Below are positions 54,488 through 62,419 of a stretch of DNA of 64,000 nucleotides, piece after piece. Under the pieces are notes generated by a model, which worked only from the letters and a program-made list of their open reading frames with translations, made no database searches and was not told the origin of the DNA. Every line of letters starts with the position of its first letter. The first letter of the stretch is position 1. This DNA is from JBBQYD01 sp942493075 (GTDB taxonomy: Bacteria > Verrucomicrobiota > Verrucomicrobiia > Limisphaerales > UBA8199): positions 1,302,001-1,366,000 of the forward strand of contig OW818681.1 of assembly GCA_942493075.1 (NCBI GenBank), given 5' to 3'. The translations under genes and the position numbers were made by a program.

Positions 54488-55816
54488 TCACCGGGAGGCG
54501 GAGTTCCGGAGTCGAAGAAAGTCAAAGATGTGCCGTCTCATGGAGACTGCCACTTCTTCAGGTGTTTGGGTTGCATCGATGACGCGGCCATTTGGCAGAC
54601 CACGCACCAGGTCTGCATAAGCCTGGCGTTGCCGTTCGGTCTCAGCTTCTGGCACTTCCTGTTTGCGTTGGCGCAGGACGGATGTAGGTGCATCGAGCGC
54701 AAACACCACGTCCGGCTTTGGCAGAAACCAGTGACCGAGCCGGACCAGAATCATCGGAACCTGCAACCGATATCGTCGTTGATCGACAAAGAAGTCGTAG
54801 TAGTAACGATCGATAATCGTCAATCCGCCCTTGAACTTTCGAGGCTTAAGCCTCAGGAAAGCTCCCAGCACGAACTCCACCCAATGCAGCGTGAAAAACG
54901 CCACTGACACAGGGAACGCGCGAGGTTTGATCGCATGCGGGGCTGTGACAGGCGCGCGTGCGGCTTGGCGTTTTCCCGTAAACACCGGTGGCTTCCAATG
55001 GTAATGGGCTCCCTTATCCGGGGGGAATGTCCCGGCAAGCTCCTGAACAAGGAGACTTGAGGCGGTGCTTTTGCCGCAACCATCGGCTCCACACAAGACG
55101 ACTGTAATCCCGGGCGGACTGAACCAGCGCCGAATCCAGCGAACCCACGTCTTAAACAGAAAACCCAGTGTGCCGGCTGGCCGGCGTGTTAGCTGGCGCT
55201 GAATCAAGGACCGGCGGAGACTGGATACTCGTTTTTCAATCGCTTCCCACTTTCCTTGTGCGGCGTGGGTGACAATGAGGTCGGCCAATGACTCCCCGTA
55301 AAGAGGAGCCAGTGAAGTTTTGGCTGCTTCCGGTTGCTCACGAAAGACATCCTGGATCTTTCCACGATACTTTTCCTTCACCTTCCCGGCATGTATCAAA
55401 TAGCCGATCAGGCTATTGACTGCTTCATCGACCGGGTGCGGGATAGCGAATAAACCGCGATCTATCCGGCGTCCGAGGAAAGTGGAAACATCGACGAGTT
55501 CGAACCCTCGCCACCAGGTGCCGAGGCAAAGGTCGAAATGGGTTTGAGCCCCGCTCTCGTGCCCCAGAAATAACGCGACTACTGCGAATTCTGCTCTCAT
55601 CAGGAGCTCAAAACCCTGGTCCCGAGCGGCATTGGCAACGCACTGCTCCGCGCGGGCTAGATGCTTCTGGGCGATCAGGACATCCACATCATTGGAGGTG
55701 AATTCGGGAAGCTGCTCGTAATTGCGCAAGACCAGAAACGGAATGCCCGCCTGTTTCCAAGCCTGGAATACGGCGATAATCAAATCGCGGATTTGGTTTT
55801 GCTGGTGTTCCGTCAA
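54488..55816 (-). CDS. Nucleotidyltransferase-like/thymidylate-kinase-like fusion
   Basis: 442 residues in two parts. The N-terminus (about 1-190) has FLVLRNYEQLPEFTSNDVDV, a DxD pattern of the nucleotidyltransferase-like fold. The C-terminus (from about 235) has Walker A CGADGCGKST, IIDRYYYDFFVDQRRY, DVVFALDAPTSVLRQRK and the lid region EAETERQRQAYADL, as in dTMP-kinase-fold enzymes. Such two-domain proteins are seen in polysaccharide and envelope gene clusters with unknown function. A true thymidylate kinase is unlikely because of the size and the partner domain. Confidence 0.7.
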   Translation of the reverse strand: MTEHQQNQIRDLIIAVFQAWKQAGIPFLVLRNYEQLPEFTSNDVDVLIAQKHLARAEQCVANAARDQGFELLMRAEFAVVALFLGHESGAQTHFDLCLGTWWRGFELVDVSTFLGRRIDRGLFAIPHPVDEAVNSLIGYLIHAGKVKEKYRGKIQDVFREQPEAAKTSLAPLYGESLADLIVTHAAQGKWEAIEKRVSSLRRSLIQRQLTRRPAGTLGFLFKTWVRWIRRWFSPPGITVVLCGADGCGKSTASSLLVQELAGTFPPDKGAHYHWKPPVFTGKRQAARAPVTAPHAIKPRAFPVSVAFFTLHWVEFVLGAFLRLKPRKFKGGLTIIDRYYYDFFVDQRRYRLQVPMILVRLGHWFLPKPDVVFALDAPTSVLRQRKQEVPEAETERQRQAYADLVRGLPNGRVIDATQTPEEVAVSMRRHIFDFLRLRNSASR

Positions 55817-55997
55817 AGCCCCCGCAGGTTAACGCACGATAGACGCGGGGTAAATTGCAAATCGACGGGGTACTATCGAGCGAGAGGGAACGAAAAACCT
55901 AAAATGTAATCACGCCAAGACGCCAAGATGCAAAGGTGGAAAATCAGACCAGGAAAGAGAATTTTCTGATGCCAGCCTTCAACCACCTGTCATTCCC

Positions 55998-56192
55998 CAA
56001 TCCCAACGGGATTGCGCCCCGAAGCCCAGGGTTGCGACGCCAGTCGCTACCCTGGGTCAGCCCCCAAGTTAATTCCTCCAATATTTCCCCTCTGGTTCGG
56101 CGCGTGTCAGACGCGCCCGAACCAGAGGGGAAATATTGGTGTTGTTTCATGCCGTTCTACCCAGGGCGACGGCCTCACGGACTGGCCCTGGG
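55998..56192. repeat. REP-like palindrome cluster
   Basis: The gene-poor stretch 55817-56651 contains four palindromes. CAATCCC-AAC-GGGATTG (55998-56014). CCCAGGGT...ACCCTGGG with GCG/CGC inside (56025-56056). A nearly perfect 28-bp hairpin with a GTCAG loop (56078-56105 with 56111-56139; one bulged C). CCCAGGGC/GCCCTGGG (56160-56167 with 56185-56192). CCCAGGGT-type pairs and CCCAACGGGATT-type pairs are motifs I recall as dispersed in Verrucomicrobia genomes. The rest of the gap shows nothing clear except a weak small frame at 56433. Confidence 0.75.
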
Positions 56193-56432
56193 CTACCGGG
56201 TTGCCGCTCCTTCAGAGCTCGGGAACGGCTACACTGGGGGTCCAATGGCTCTATTCGGTTCCTCGCTTTTGCTGACCGTTTTGAGCGGCAGTCCCCGACT
56301 TAGGAGTAACCAGGTAACTGGTAGTTGACATTCCTGCGGCCGAGGTAGCATGATTCGTCCCATGGCAACCCTCGTGACAAAGCGTTCGCGTCTTAGCCCA
56401 GTGTCATTGTCTGATCTACACTTTTGACTTTT

Positions 56433-56546
56433 ATGAAGGTGATCCTCGATTACGCAAATCGCCTGGAGAAACGCAGCCGTTACTGGCGAGTTTTTCGCTG
56501 GCTTGCGGTCGGCAGTGCCGCCGCAGGCTGGAGACGCAAAGGATGA
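56433..56546 (+). CDS. Possible 37-residue basic peptide
   Basis: ATG 56433 to TGA 56546 encodes MKVILDYANRLEKRSRYWRV and so on, ending AGWRRKG. It is basic with a short hydrophobic stretch (WLAVGSAAAGW). No clear ribosome site is seen and no family recognised. It could be a chance frame. Confidence 0.2.
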   Translation: MKVILDYANRLEKRSRYWRVFRWLAVGSAAAGWRRKG

Positions 56547-56651
56547 GAGCTAGCGATTCGTGCCAACCGATGTCGGGAGCTTGCCTCGTTTATTCGATAG
56601 CGCTCTTTACCGAGCGTGGCTGCGCTTATTGTTCGCCGAATACTTGCCGCT

Positions 56652-57314
56652 ATGTTTGAACTACTACGAAACCTGTTTGGGAAGAAAAGCCATCAAGGTT
56701 CAGACCCTGATGCCAAGGCCGCAGAGGAATGGTATGAGCACAAATCAAGGCTGATGGAAGATATGCTGGGGAGGGAGCACGGCATGGTTATGCACGCTCT
56801 TATTCCCTACGCGCTCGGTGGTGGCTTGGATCTGTACTATTTTCCCAATGGGATTCCCGGCACGGCTGTAGCGACAAAGGAACTTTCAGAGCTTCCCAAT
56901 GAGGGATCATCCAATAAGTGCTTTTCCTGTTATGAGCTTGTGATGTTTACGCGCCACACGGTTAACCTGGACGATGCGAAAAACAAGGAGACTGCGTTCG
57001 GAAAGGCACACGCGAACATCAACATCCTTCTGAACCACATGGCCCCGTACAGTGCCTCGGCGTCGTTAAACCCGAACGAAACTTGCGAATTTCCCGCTGA
57101 CATGGCTTCGGTGGGAGGCAAGTGTCTCATCTTTGACGACTACGGCTCCCGCACCACCAAATCAGTTCGCCGATTCGGAGTCCTCGCAGTTATTGAAGTC
57201 TTTCGCTCCGAGATGGACTTCGCCCGCACGCACGGCGGGGCACAGCTCATCGCGAAGCTCAAATCCGCCGGGCATTACCCGTACTCAGATCTTGATCGTG
57301 AACCAGTGGCGTAG
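56652..57314 (+). CDS. Suppressor-of-fused-like domain protein
   Basis: 220 residues from ATG 56652. The core MHALIPYALGGGLDLYYFPN, then TAVATKELSELPNEG and CYELVMFTRHTV, resembles the bacterial suppressor-of-fused (SUFU)-like domain. In bacteria such domains are often immunity or regulatory proteins; no toxin gene is adjacent. The C-terminal part (NPNETCEFPADM, AVIEVFRSEMDFAR) is also consistent. The family call is from memory of the motif and could be wrong. It follows the REP cluster. Confidence 0.5.
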   Translation: MFELLRNLFGKKSHQGSDPDAKAAEEWYEHKSRLMEDMLGREHGMVMHALIPYALGGGLDLYYFPNGIPGTAVATKELSELPNEGSSNKCFSCYELVMFTRHTVNLDDAKNKETAFGKAHANINILLNHMAPYSASASLNPNETCEFPADMASVGGKCLIFDDYGSRTTKSVRRFGVLAVIEVFRSEMDFARTHGGAQLIAKLKSAGHYPYSDLDREPVA

Positions 57315-57440
57315 GCATTGGCGTTCCATTAGGGGATTATCGGTTTTGCTCTTCCCTGGGGTCCTTGTAGGAAGAACCCGGACGGGAGTTTCAGTTGAGT
57401 GCCGATTTCGATAACACGCGCATTGAGCGAGGCTGTGCAC

Positions 57441-57629
57441 ATGAAAGGATTGAGTGTTCTAGTGACTCTTGCCCTCCTGGCCTTCGCCCACTTCCTGAGC
57501 GGGCAGTTGCAGCAGGCAGGCCAACTGCCCGCCGATCGTGCCAGCGTTCATTGTCCCGTGGCTAAGCCCATGGTTCATAGCGACGTGATTTTGGTCGCGA
57601 AGCAGGCTAGCACTCACATCTGGAACTGA
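57441..57629 (+). CDS. Small exported protein
   Basis: 62 residues. It begins MKGLSVLVTLALLAFAHFLS, a Sec-type signal, and has one Cys in the short mature part. GCGAGG is 8 bases before ATG 57441, a good ribosome site, which supports it. The stop is 11 bases before ftsH, so it may be in the same transcript. No homologue is recognised. Confidence 0.45.
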   Translation: MKGLSVLVTLALLAFAHFLSGQLQQAGQLPADRASVHCPVAKPMVHSDVILVAKQASTHIWN

Positions 57630-57640
57630 ACTTTCGTCTC

Positions 57641-59368
57641 ATGAAGTATTTTAAGAACACCAATGTCCTTGCCGGGCTCGCCCTTATCCTGCTGGGAGCC
57701 GGACTGTTCACTGCCTATTTTCTGCGAACTCCTTCCCGTGAATTAACTCGCACTGAGTTGGCCGGGTTGCTCGAGTCTAAGACCCTGTTGGAAGCGAGTG
57801 TGAAGCCCACGCCCTACGCTGGGATCTACCTGGTGGAAGGCAAACACAAAACCGCCGGAGGAACGCTCGAAAAGGTGTATCTAACCACTCACCTGGACGA
57901 AAGCCAGGTTAAGAACGTGTTTAATCAGTCGGGAATTAAAGTGGATCTGCCTGGTGCAGGGCTGCGCGGGCAGTGGGTGAACATCGTTTCCACGCTCCTG
58001 ATCGCCGGGTTGGTGATCATGCTGGTGGTTTACCAGTCCCGCATCGGGAAAGGTAAAACAAGCCATATTCGCCAACGTCCAACCGTCAGTTTCAAAGATG
58101 TGGCGGGGATTGAAGAAGCCAAGAGCGAGGTTCAGGAGATCGTGGATTTCCTCCGCAATCCCAAGAAGTACCAGCGCCTCGGAGGCACCCTTCCCAAAGG
58201 GGTGCTTCTCATCGGCCCTCCCGGCACTGGCAAGACGATGCTCGCGAAGGCTATTGCCTGCGAAGCTAAAGCCGAGTTTTTCAGTGTGCACGGCAGCGAT
58301 TTTACCGAGGTCTTTGTCGGTGTCGGCGCCAAGCGCGTTCGCCAGCTTTTCAAGCAAGCGGCCCGAAACAAGCCTGCGATTGTCTTTATCGACGAAATTG
58401 ATTGCGTCGGGAAGAACCGCAAATTCGACACCCATGCCGAGCATCAACAGACGATCAACGCGTTGCTGGCGGCGATGGACGGGTTCGAGAGCAGCCAGGG
58501 CATCGTTGTCCTGGCTGCCACCAATCGTCCAGAAGACTTGGACGATGCACTCACCCGTCCCGGCCGGTTTGACCGCAAGGTGTTTGTCCCTTATCCCGAT
58601 ATGAAGGGACGCCGGGCGATTCTGAAGGCACATACAGACGGCAAGCCGGTTGCCGGACTTGATAAAGCTTTGGACACCATCGCCCAGACAACGCCCGGGA
58701 TGTCAGGTGCCGATCTGGCCAACCTGGTGAACGAGGCTGCGATCTCGTGTGCGCTGCGTAGCGCCTCTGAGATTGAATTGAGCGATTTAGAATCTGCCCG
58801 CGACAAGGTTCGCTTTGGAACAGAACGCAAATCAATGGTCCTGAAGCAGCGTGAACGAGAGATGATTGCCTACCACGAGGCAGGGCACACGATCATGCAT
58901 TTGCACACGAAACTGATGCCGCCGCTTTATAAGGTCAGCATTGTCCCCCGCGGTACAGCACTCGGCGTGACGACCCTTTTGCCGGATGAAGATCAGAATC
59001 TGCAAAGCCGCGCGTTCCTGCTTGAGGAATTATTGGTGCTGATGGGCGGACGCGCCGCGGAAAAGACCTTTTACGGTTGCACCACGAACGGAGCATCGGG
59101 CGACCTCGATGTGGCCCGAAAGATTGCCAGAAGCATGATTCACGAGTGGGGCATGGGCGCCCGGCTTTACTACGAGCCGGAGCAGACCGATGCTGAAGCG
59201 GAGATCAACCGGTTGCTTGAAGAAGCGGATCGGCAGGCTCATGAAACGATCCTAGCCTACCGTGAGAGCACCGAAAAACTCGCCCGAGCGTTGCTGGATC
59301 GCGAGACACTGTCCCGTGACGAAGTGCTGGCGCTGGTTCAGCCAGTCCAGGAGGAGCTGGCGGCCTAA
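57641..59368 (+). CDS. ftsH: ATP-dependent zinc metalloprotease FtsH, divergent
   Basis: 575 residues. Two N-terminal membrane helices (about 9-28 and 111-131) flank a short periplasmic domain. The AAA domain has Walker A GPPGTGKTML, pore loop EVFVGVGAKR, Walker B VFIDEIDCVG and arginine fingers in ATNRPEDLDDALTRPGRFDR. The zinc site is HEAGH with the third ligand Asp in GASGDLDVARKIA. It degrades membrane and regulatory proteins. The glycine-rich loop usually found after DEID (a GGGxxE-type stretch) is shortened here to KNRKFDTHAEHQQ, and the C-terminal tail is short. It may be a specialised paralogue. Confidence 0.9.
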   Translation: MKYFKNTNVLAGLALILLGAGLFTAYFLRTPSRELTRTELAGLLESKTLLEASVKPTPYAGIYLVEGKHKTAGGTLEKVYLTTHLDESQVKNVFNQSGIKVDLPGAGLRGQWVNIVSTLLIAGLVIMLVVYQSRIGKGKTSHIRQRPTVSFKDVAGIEEAKSEVQEIVDFLRNPKKYQRLGGTLPKGVLLIGPPGTGKTMLAKAIACEAKAEFFSVHGSDFTEVFVGVGAKRVRQLFKQAARNKPAIVFIDEIDCVGKNRKFDTHAEHQQTINALLAAMDGFESSQGIVVLAATNRPEDLDDALTRPGRFDRKVFVPYPDMKGRRAILKAHTDGKPVAGLDKALDTIAQTTPGMSGADLANLVNEAAISCALRSASEIELSDLESARDKVRFGTERKSMVLKQREREMIAYHEAGHTIMHLHTKLMPPLYKVSIVPRGTALGVTTLLPDEDQNLQSRAFLLEELLVLMGGRAAEKTFYGCTTNGASGDLDVARKIARSMIHEWGMGARLYYEPEQTDAEAEINRLLEEADRQAHETILAYRESTEKLARALLDRETLSRDEVLALVQPVQEELAA

Positions 59369-59390
59369 TCCTTCCTATTGTTCTTAGCTA

Positions 59391-59425
59391 GAGGCGCCTG
59401 ACGCAGTCCGGCGCCTCGTTTGCTT
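59391..59425 (+). terminator. Probable terminator after ftsH
   Basis: A perfect 8-bp stem GAGGCGCC/GGCGCCTC (59391-59398 with 59410-59417) has an 11-nt loop, followed by a weak T-run (GTTTGCTT). It lies 22 bases after the ftsH stop and separates it from nrfH. Confidence 0.55.
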
Positions 59426-59442
59426 GTGAGCAGGCAAAAACC

Positions 59443-59456
59443 TTGATGTGAGTCAA
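59443..59456 (+). promoter_or_regulatory. FNR/CRP-type box upstream of nrfHA
   Basis: TTGATGTGAGTCAA matches the FNR consensus TTGAT-N4-ATCAA at 9 of 10 defined positions. It lies 120 bases upstream of nrfH, and TATGTT, a possible -10, lies at 59473-59478. The placement fits anaerobic activation of the nitrite reductase genes by an FNR/Dnr/Nnr-family regulator. It is read by eye only. Confidence 0.55.
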
Positions 59457-59575
59457 GGCGGTGAACACCCGTTATGTTAAGGTCTTGCCGGGTTCGCCCC
59501 GAGAGTTTAGGCTCTGAGGCGATACCAACGGTGGCTTGAACGCAACGGAGAGATCGCCTCTTTCCGCTTGTCTGC

Positions 59576-60031
59576 ATGAAAAACGTAGCGTTTAAAAGTA
59601 GCCTTGTACTGGCTTGCTTGATTGGAGTTGCTTGTGGCATAGGAGGGTACACCTTCATTTATGCCAAGGGCAGCTCCTATCTGACCAATGATCCCAAGGC
59701 GTGTGCAAATTGCCATATCATGGATGAGCACTACTCAGCGTGGATTCAGTCCAGCCACCGTTCCGTTGCCACCTGCAATGATTGCCATACTCCCAAAGGT
59801 TTCGTCGGAAAGTACGTTACCAAGGCCAATAATGGTTTTTGGCATTCCTTTGCCTTCACCACCGGTCGTTACCCCGACCCCATCCGGATCACCCCGCGAA
59901 ACAGAAAGATCGCTGAAGGTGCCTGTCTCAAGTGCCATGCGTCCCTGGTGGCGGAGATCCAGGGGCCGCATTCTGGAAGTGAAGGAATGTCCTGCATCCG
60001 GTGCCACAGCACCGTAGGCCACCCGCGATAG
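59576..60031 (+). CDS. nrfH: Cytochrome c nitrite reductase small subunit
   Basis: 151 residues. One N-terminal membrane anchor (SLVLACLIGVACGIGGYTFI) is followed by four haem c motifs: CANCH (from residue 43), CNDCH (67), CLKCH and CIRCH. CANCHIM carries the Met next to haem 1 typical of NrfH, a tetrahaem NapC/NirT-type quinol dehydrogenase that passes electrons from menaquinol to NrfA. Full-length. It lies 9 bases before nrfA. Its stop region has AGGAGA, serving as the nrfA ribosome site. Confidence 0.96.
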   Translation: MKNVAFKSSLVLACLIGVACGIGGYTFIYAKGSSYLTNDPKACANCHIMDEHYSAWIQSSHRSVATCNDCHTPKGFVGKYVTKANNGFWHSFAFTTGRYPDPIRITPRNRKIAEGACLKCHASLVAEIQGPHSGSEGMSCIRCHSTVGHPR

Positions 60032-60040
60032 GAGATTTTT

Positions 60041-61477
60041 ATGAAGAACGAGAACGACCCTGTGCAATCGAATCAACCCAGGACCCGCCGCTCGGGCTTG
60101 TGGTTCATGGCGGCGGTCATCGGCGCTGCGTTGGCCGCCGTTGGCGGCACCGCCCTGCTGGTGAACATCATGGAACGCAAGCAGGAAGCCAAGAACCCGT
60201 TCTACCGCGTCGTCGAAATCACCGATGAAACAATCGACCCCGCGATCTGGGGCAAAGATTTCCCCTTCCAATACGACGGTTACAAGCGCACGGTCGATAT
60301 GCAGCGCACCCGGTTTGGAGGGAGCGAGGCGTTTCCCCGGACACCTTCTGAAGCCGATCCGCGGTCAATCGTTGCCAGGTCCAAGCTTGAGCAGGACCCA
60401 CGGCTTAAAACCATGTGGGCCGGCTACGCTTTCTCAAAGGATTACCGCGAACGCCGTGGTCACGCCTACATGCTCGAGGACCAGACTTATACCGAGCGTC
60501 AACAAGTATCCCAGCCGGGGACATGTTTGCATTGCCATGCCTCCGTTTACACTCCTTACAAGAAACTAGGTGATGGCGATCTGATGAAAGGGTTCGAAAA
60601 AATGAACCAGATGACGTTCAAACAGGCACGCGAACTGGTTACTCATCCGATTGCCTGCATCGACTGTCATGACCCGAAAACGATGGAGTTGCGCGTAACC
60701 CGTCCAGGGTTCATTGAAGGCATCAAAGCTCTGAAGGCTCATCAGGGAATCAAGGACTACGATGTGAACAAGATGGCCACGCGGCAGGAAATGCGCTCGT
60801 ACGTCTGCGGTCAGTGCCATGTGGAGTACTACTTTAAGGGACCGGAGAAACGGCTGGTTTACCCCTGGCAGAATGGCCTGAAGATTGATGAGATCTACGC
60901 CTATTATTCAGAGGTGAAGCATAAGGATTGGGTGCATGGTGAAACGGGCGCTCCGGTGCTCAAGGCGCAGCATCCTGAGTTCGAAATGTTCAATCAGGGC
61001 ATCCATGCACGCTCCGGCGTAGCTTGCGCGGATTGCCACATGCCCTATAAACGCGAAGGCGCCTTCAAAGTCAGCGATCACCATGTACGCAGCCCTCTGC
61101 TCAACATCAATCGCGCGTGTCAGACTTGCCACAAATGGCCGGAAGAAGAGTTGCGCGACCGGGTCCATATCATTCAGGAGCGCACTTACCAGCTCCGGAC
61201 GATGGCGATGAATGCTTTGGTGGACTTTATTGGTGACCTTAAGGTCGCCAAAACGAGCGGGGCCACCGCAGAGCAGCTCGCCAAGGCGTACGAGTTCCAA
61301 CGCAAAGCCCAGTTCTATCTGGATTACGTAGAGTCCGAAAACTCGATGGGGTTCCACGCTCCCCAGGAAGCAGCCCGTATTTTGGGAGAGAGCATCGAAT
61401 ACTGCCGTCAGGGGCAGATGTCCTTGCGAGGCCTGACCGGGACGGGTTCTGCCGCTCCGAAATTAACTCAGAATTGA
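60041..61477 (+). CDS. nrfA: Ammonia-forming cytochrome c nitrite reductase (CxxCH-type)
   Basis: 478 residues; reduces nitrite to ammonium with six electrons. An N-terminal membrane anchor is at about 20-43. There are five haem sites: CLHCH (162-166), CIDCH (206), CGQCH (256), CADCH (329) and CQTCH (360). The active-site haem 1 is normally CxxCK, but here it is CxxCH, as in a few NrfA lineages such as Campylobacter. The catalytic Tyr lies in CGQCHVEYYFK and the catalytic His in KAQHPEFEMFNQG. The upstream segment KDYRERRGHAYMLEDQ carries the conserved Arg. With nrfH it forms the membrane-bound NrfHA complex. Confidence 0.96.
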   Translation: MKNENDPVQSNQPRTRRSGLWFMAAVIGAALAAVGGTALLVNIMERKQEAKNPFYRVVEITDETIDPAIWGKDFPFQYDGYKRTVDMQRTRFGGSEAFPRTPSEADPRSIVARSKLEQDPRLKTMWAGYAFSKDYRERRGHAYMLEDQTYTERQQVSQPGTCLHCHASVYTPYKKLGDGDLMKGFEKMNQMTFKQARELVTHPIACIDCHDPKTMELRVTRPGFIEGIKALKAHQGIKDYDVNKMATRQEMRSYVCGQCHVEYYFKGPEKRLVYPWQNGLKIDEIYAYYSEVKHKDWVHGETGAPVLKAQHPEFEMFNQGIHARSGVACADCHMPYKREGAFKVSDHHVRSPLLNINRACQTCHKWPEEELRDRVHIIQERTYQLRTMAMNALVDFIGDLKVAKTSGATAEQLAKAYEFQRKAQFYLDYVESENSMGFHAPQEAARILGESIEYCRQGQMSLRGLTGTGSAAPKLTQN

Positions 61478-61502
61478 TCCTGGTGACGAAACCTCAGGAA
61501 CT

Positions 61503-61913
61503 CTACAGGTTCCTGAGGACCCAAAAAGCCAGGCTGATGCCCAGGGTGGCATACAGGCAAACTTGAGGCCAACGGCTGGCGGGCCGGCGGAGGTTCCAGA
61601 GCCCAGCGAAGGCGAACACTGGCAGAACCAACACGACAAGTGGATTCAACTGAAATGCAGCGGTGATGTTGCCGTGGAGCAATTGATGGGTCGCGCGCAA
61701 ACCGCCGCAGCCTGGACACAACCAACCTGTCAGGTGACGGAACATGCAGCCAGGGTAGAACGCCGAACGTGCGGGATCGAAGAAGAACAGAATTCCCAGG
61801 AGGATGAGCCCCAAAACCGCGCCCGCCAGCAGGAACCACCGGAAATAACCAAAAGCCGAGGCGTGCCGCCCGATGATGGGCGGGTTCTCACTGCACTCGA
61901 CCGCTTCAGGCAT
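61503..61913 (-). CDS. DUF2752 membrane protein
   Basis: 136 residues from ATG 61913 (MPEAVEC), which starts 3 bases after the preceding gene's stop. A longer frame upward overlaps that gene. Three membrane helices surround the DUF2752 signature LCPGCGGLRATHQLLHGN and AFQLNPLVVLVLP. The family is uncharacterised; it is common next to GYF_2/TM2-type proteins. It is part of a three-gene minus-strand unit and convergent with nrfA. Confidence 0.87.
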   Translation of the reverse strand: MPEAVECSENPPIIGRHASAFGYFRWFLLAGAVLGLILLGILFFFDPARSAFYPGCMFRHLTGWLCPGCGGLRATHQLLHGNITAAFQLNPLVVLVLPVFAFAGLWNLRRPASRWPQVCLYATLGISLAFWVLRNL

Positions 61914-61915
61914 AC

Positions 61916-62401
61916 CTAAATATGGAAACCGCCGTGATGATTGCCCATCGTGATTACTCCATGGAAGAGGCCGATCGCAACACCTAACAGCAGGCTTACC
62001 AGGGCGATGACGATGCCTGATATCGCCATCCATTTTCCTTGCTGCGATGGGTCCGAATTAATTTGGTACAATCCTACCACCGAAAAGATCAAGCCCAGCA
62101 GGTTTAATGGGGCTCCGAAACAGCAGCACCAGCCTAAAGTTACGGAGAGAATGGCAAAAACGAAACCGGCCAGAGCCATGGAGTTAGTGCGCTTCTCACC
62201 CGTGTAATAGGTGGTGGCACTCAGCGGCGGGGCAGCCACCGAAGCGAATTCCGGGAAAGCCCCCAACGGCAGCCAATTGACCCCGCCTTCGCGCCACGCA
62301 ATCGTTTGGGGGTTCACTCGGCCTTCAGCCATCCATTGGCGAACCTGCTCAATGGAGGCTGGTCCATATTGTTTACCGTCCGCTCCAATGATCTTAAACA
62401 T
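61916..62401 (-). CDS. GYF_2 and DUF4190 domain membrane protein
   Basis: 161 residues. The N-terminal GYF_2-like domain (MFKIIGADGKQYGPASIEQV, then MAEGRVNPQTIAW and WLPLG) is followed by two membrane helices of the DUF4190 type (LAGFVFAILSVTLGWCCCF, MAISGIVIALVSLLLGVAI). GYF domains bind proline-rich peptides in eukaryotes; the bacterial role is unknown. It lies in a row with a second GYF_2 gene and the DUF2752 gene. Confidence 0.85.
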   Translation of the reverse strand: MFKIIGADGKQYGPASIEQVRQWMAEGRVNPQTIAWREGGVNWLPLGAFPEFASVAAPPLSATTYYTGEKRTNSMALAGFVFAILSVTLGWCCCFGAPLNLLGLIFSVVGLYQINSDPSQQGKWMAISGIVIALVSLLLGVAIGLFHGVITMGNHHGGFHI

Positions 62402-62419
62402 GATCTGGCCTTTCAGAAC

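Noticed and set aside
59735..60271. 178-codon minus-strand frame opposite nrfHA
   Set aside because: It covers conserved haem motifs on the other strand and has no family features.
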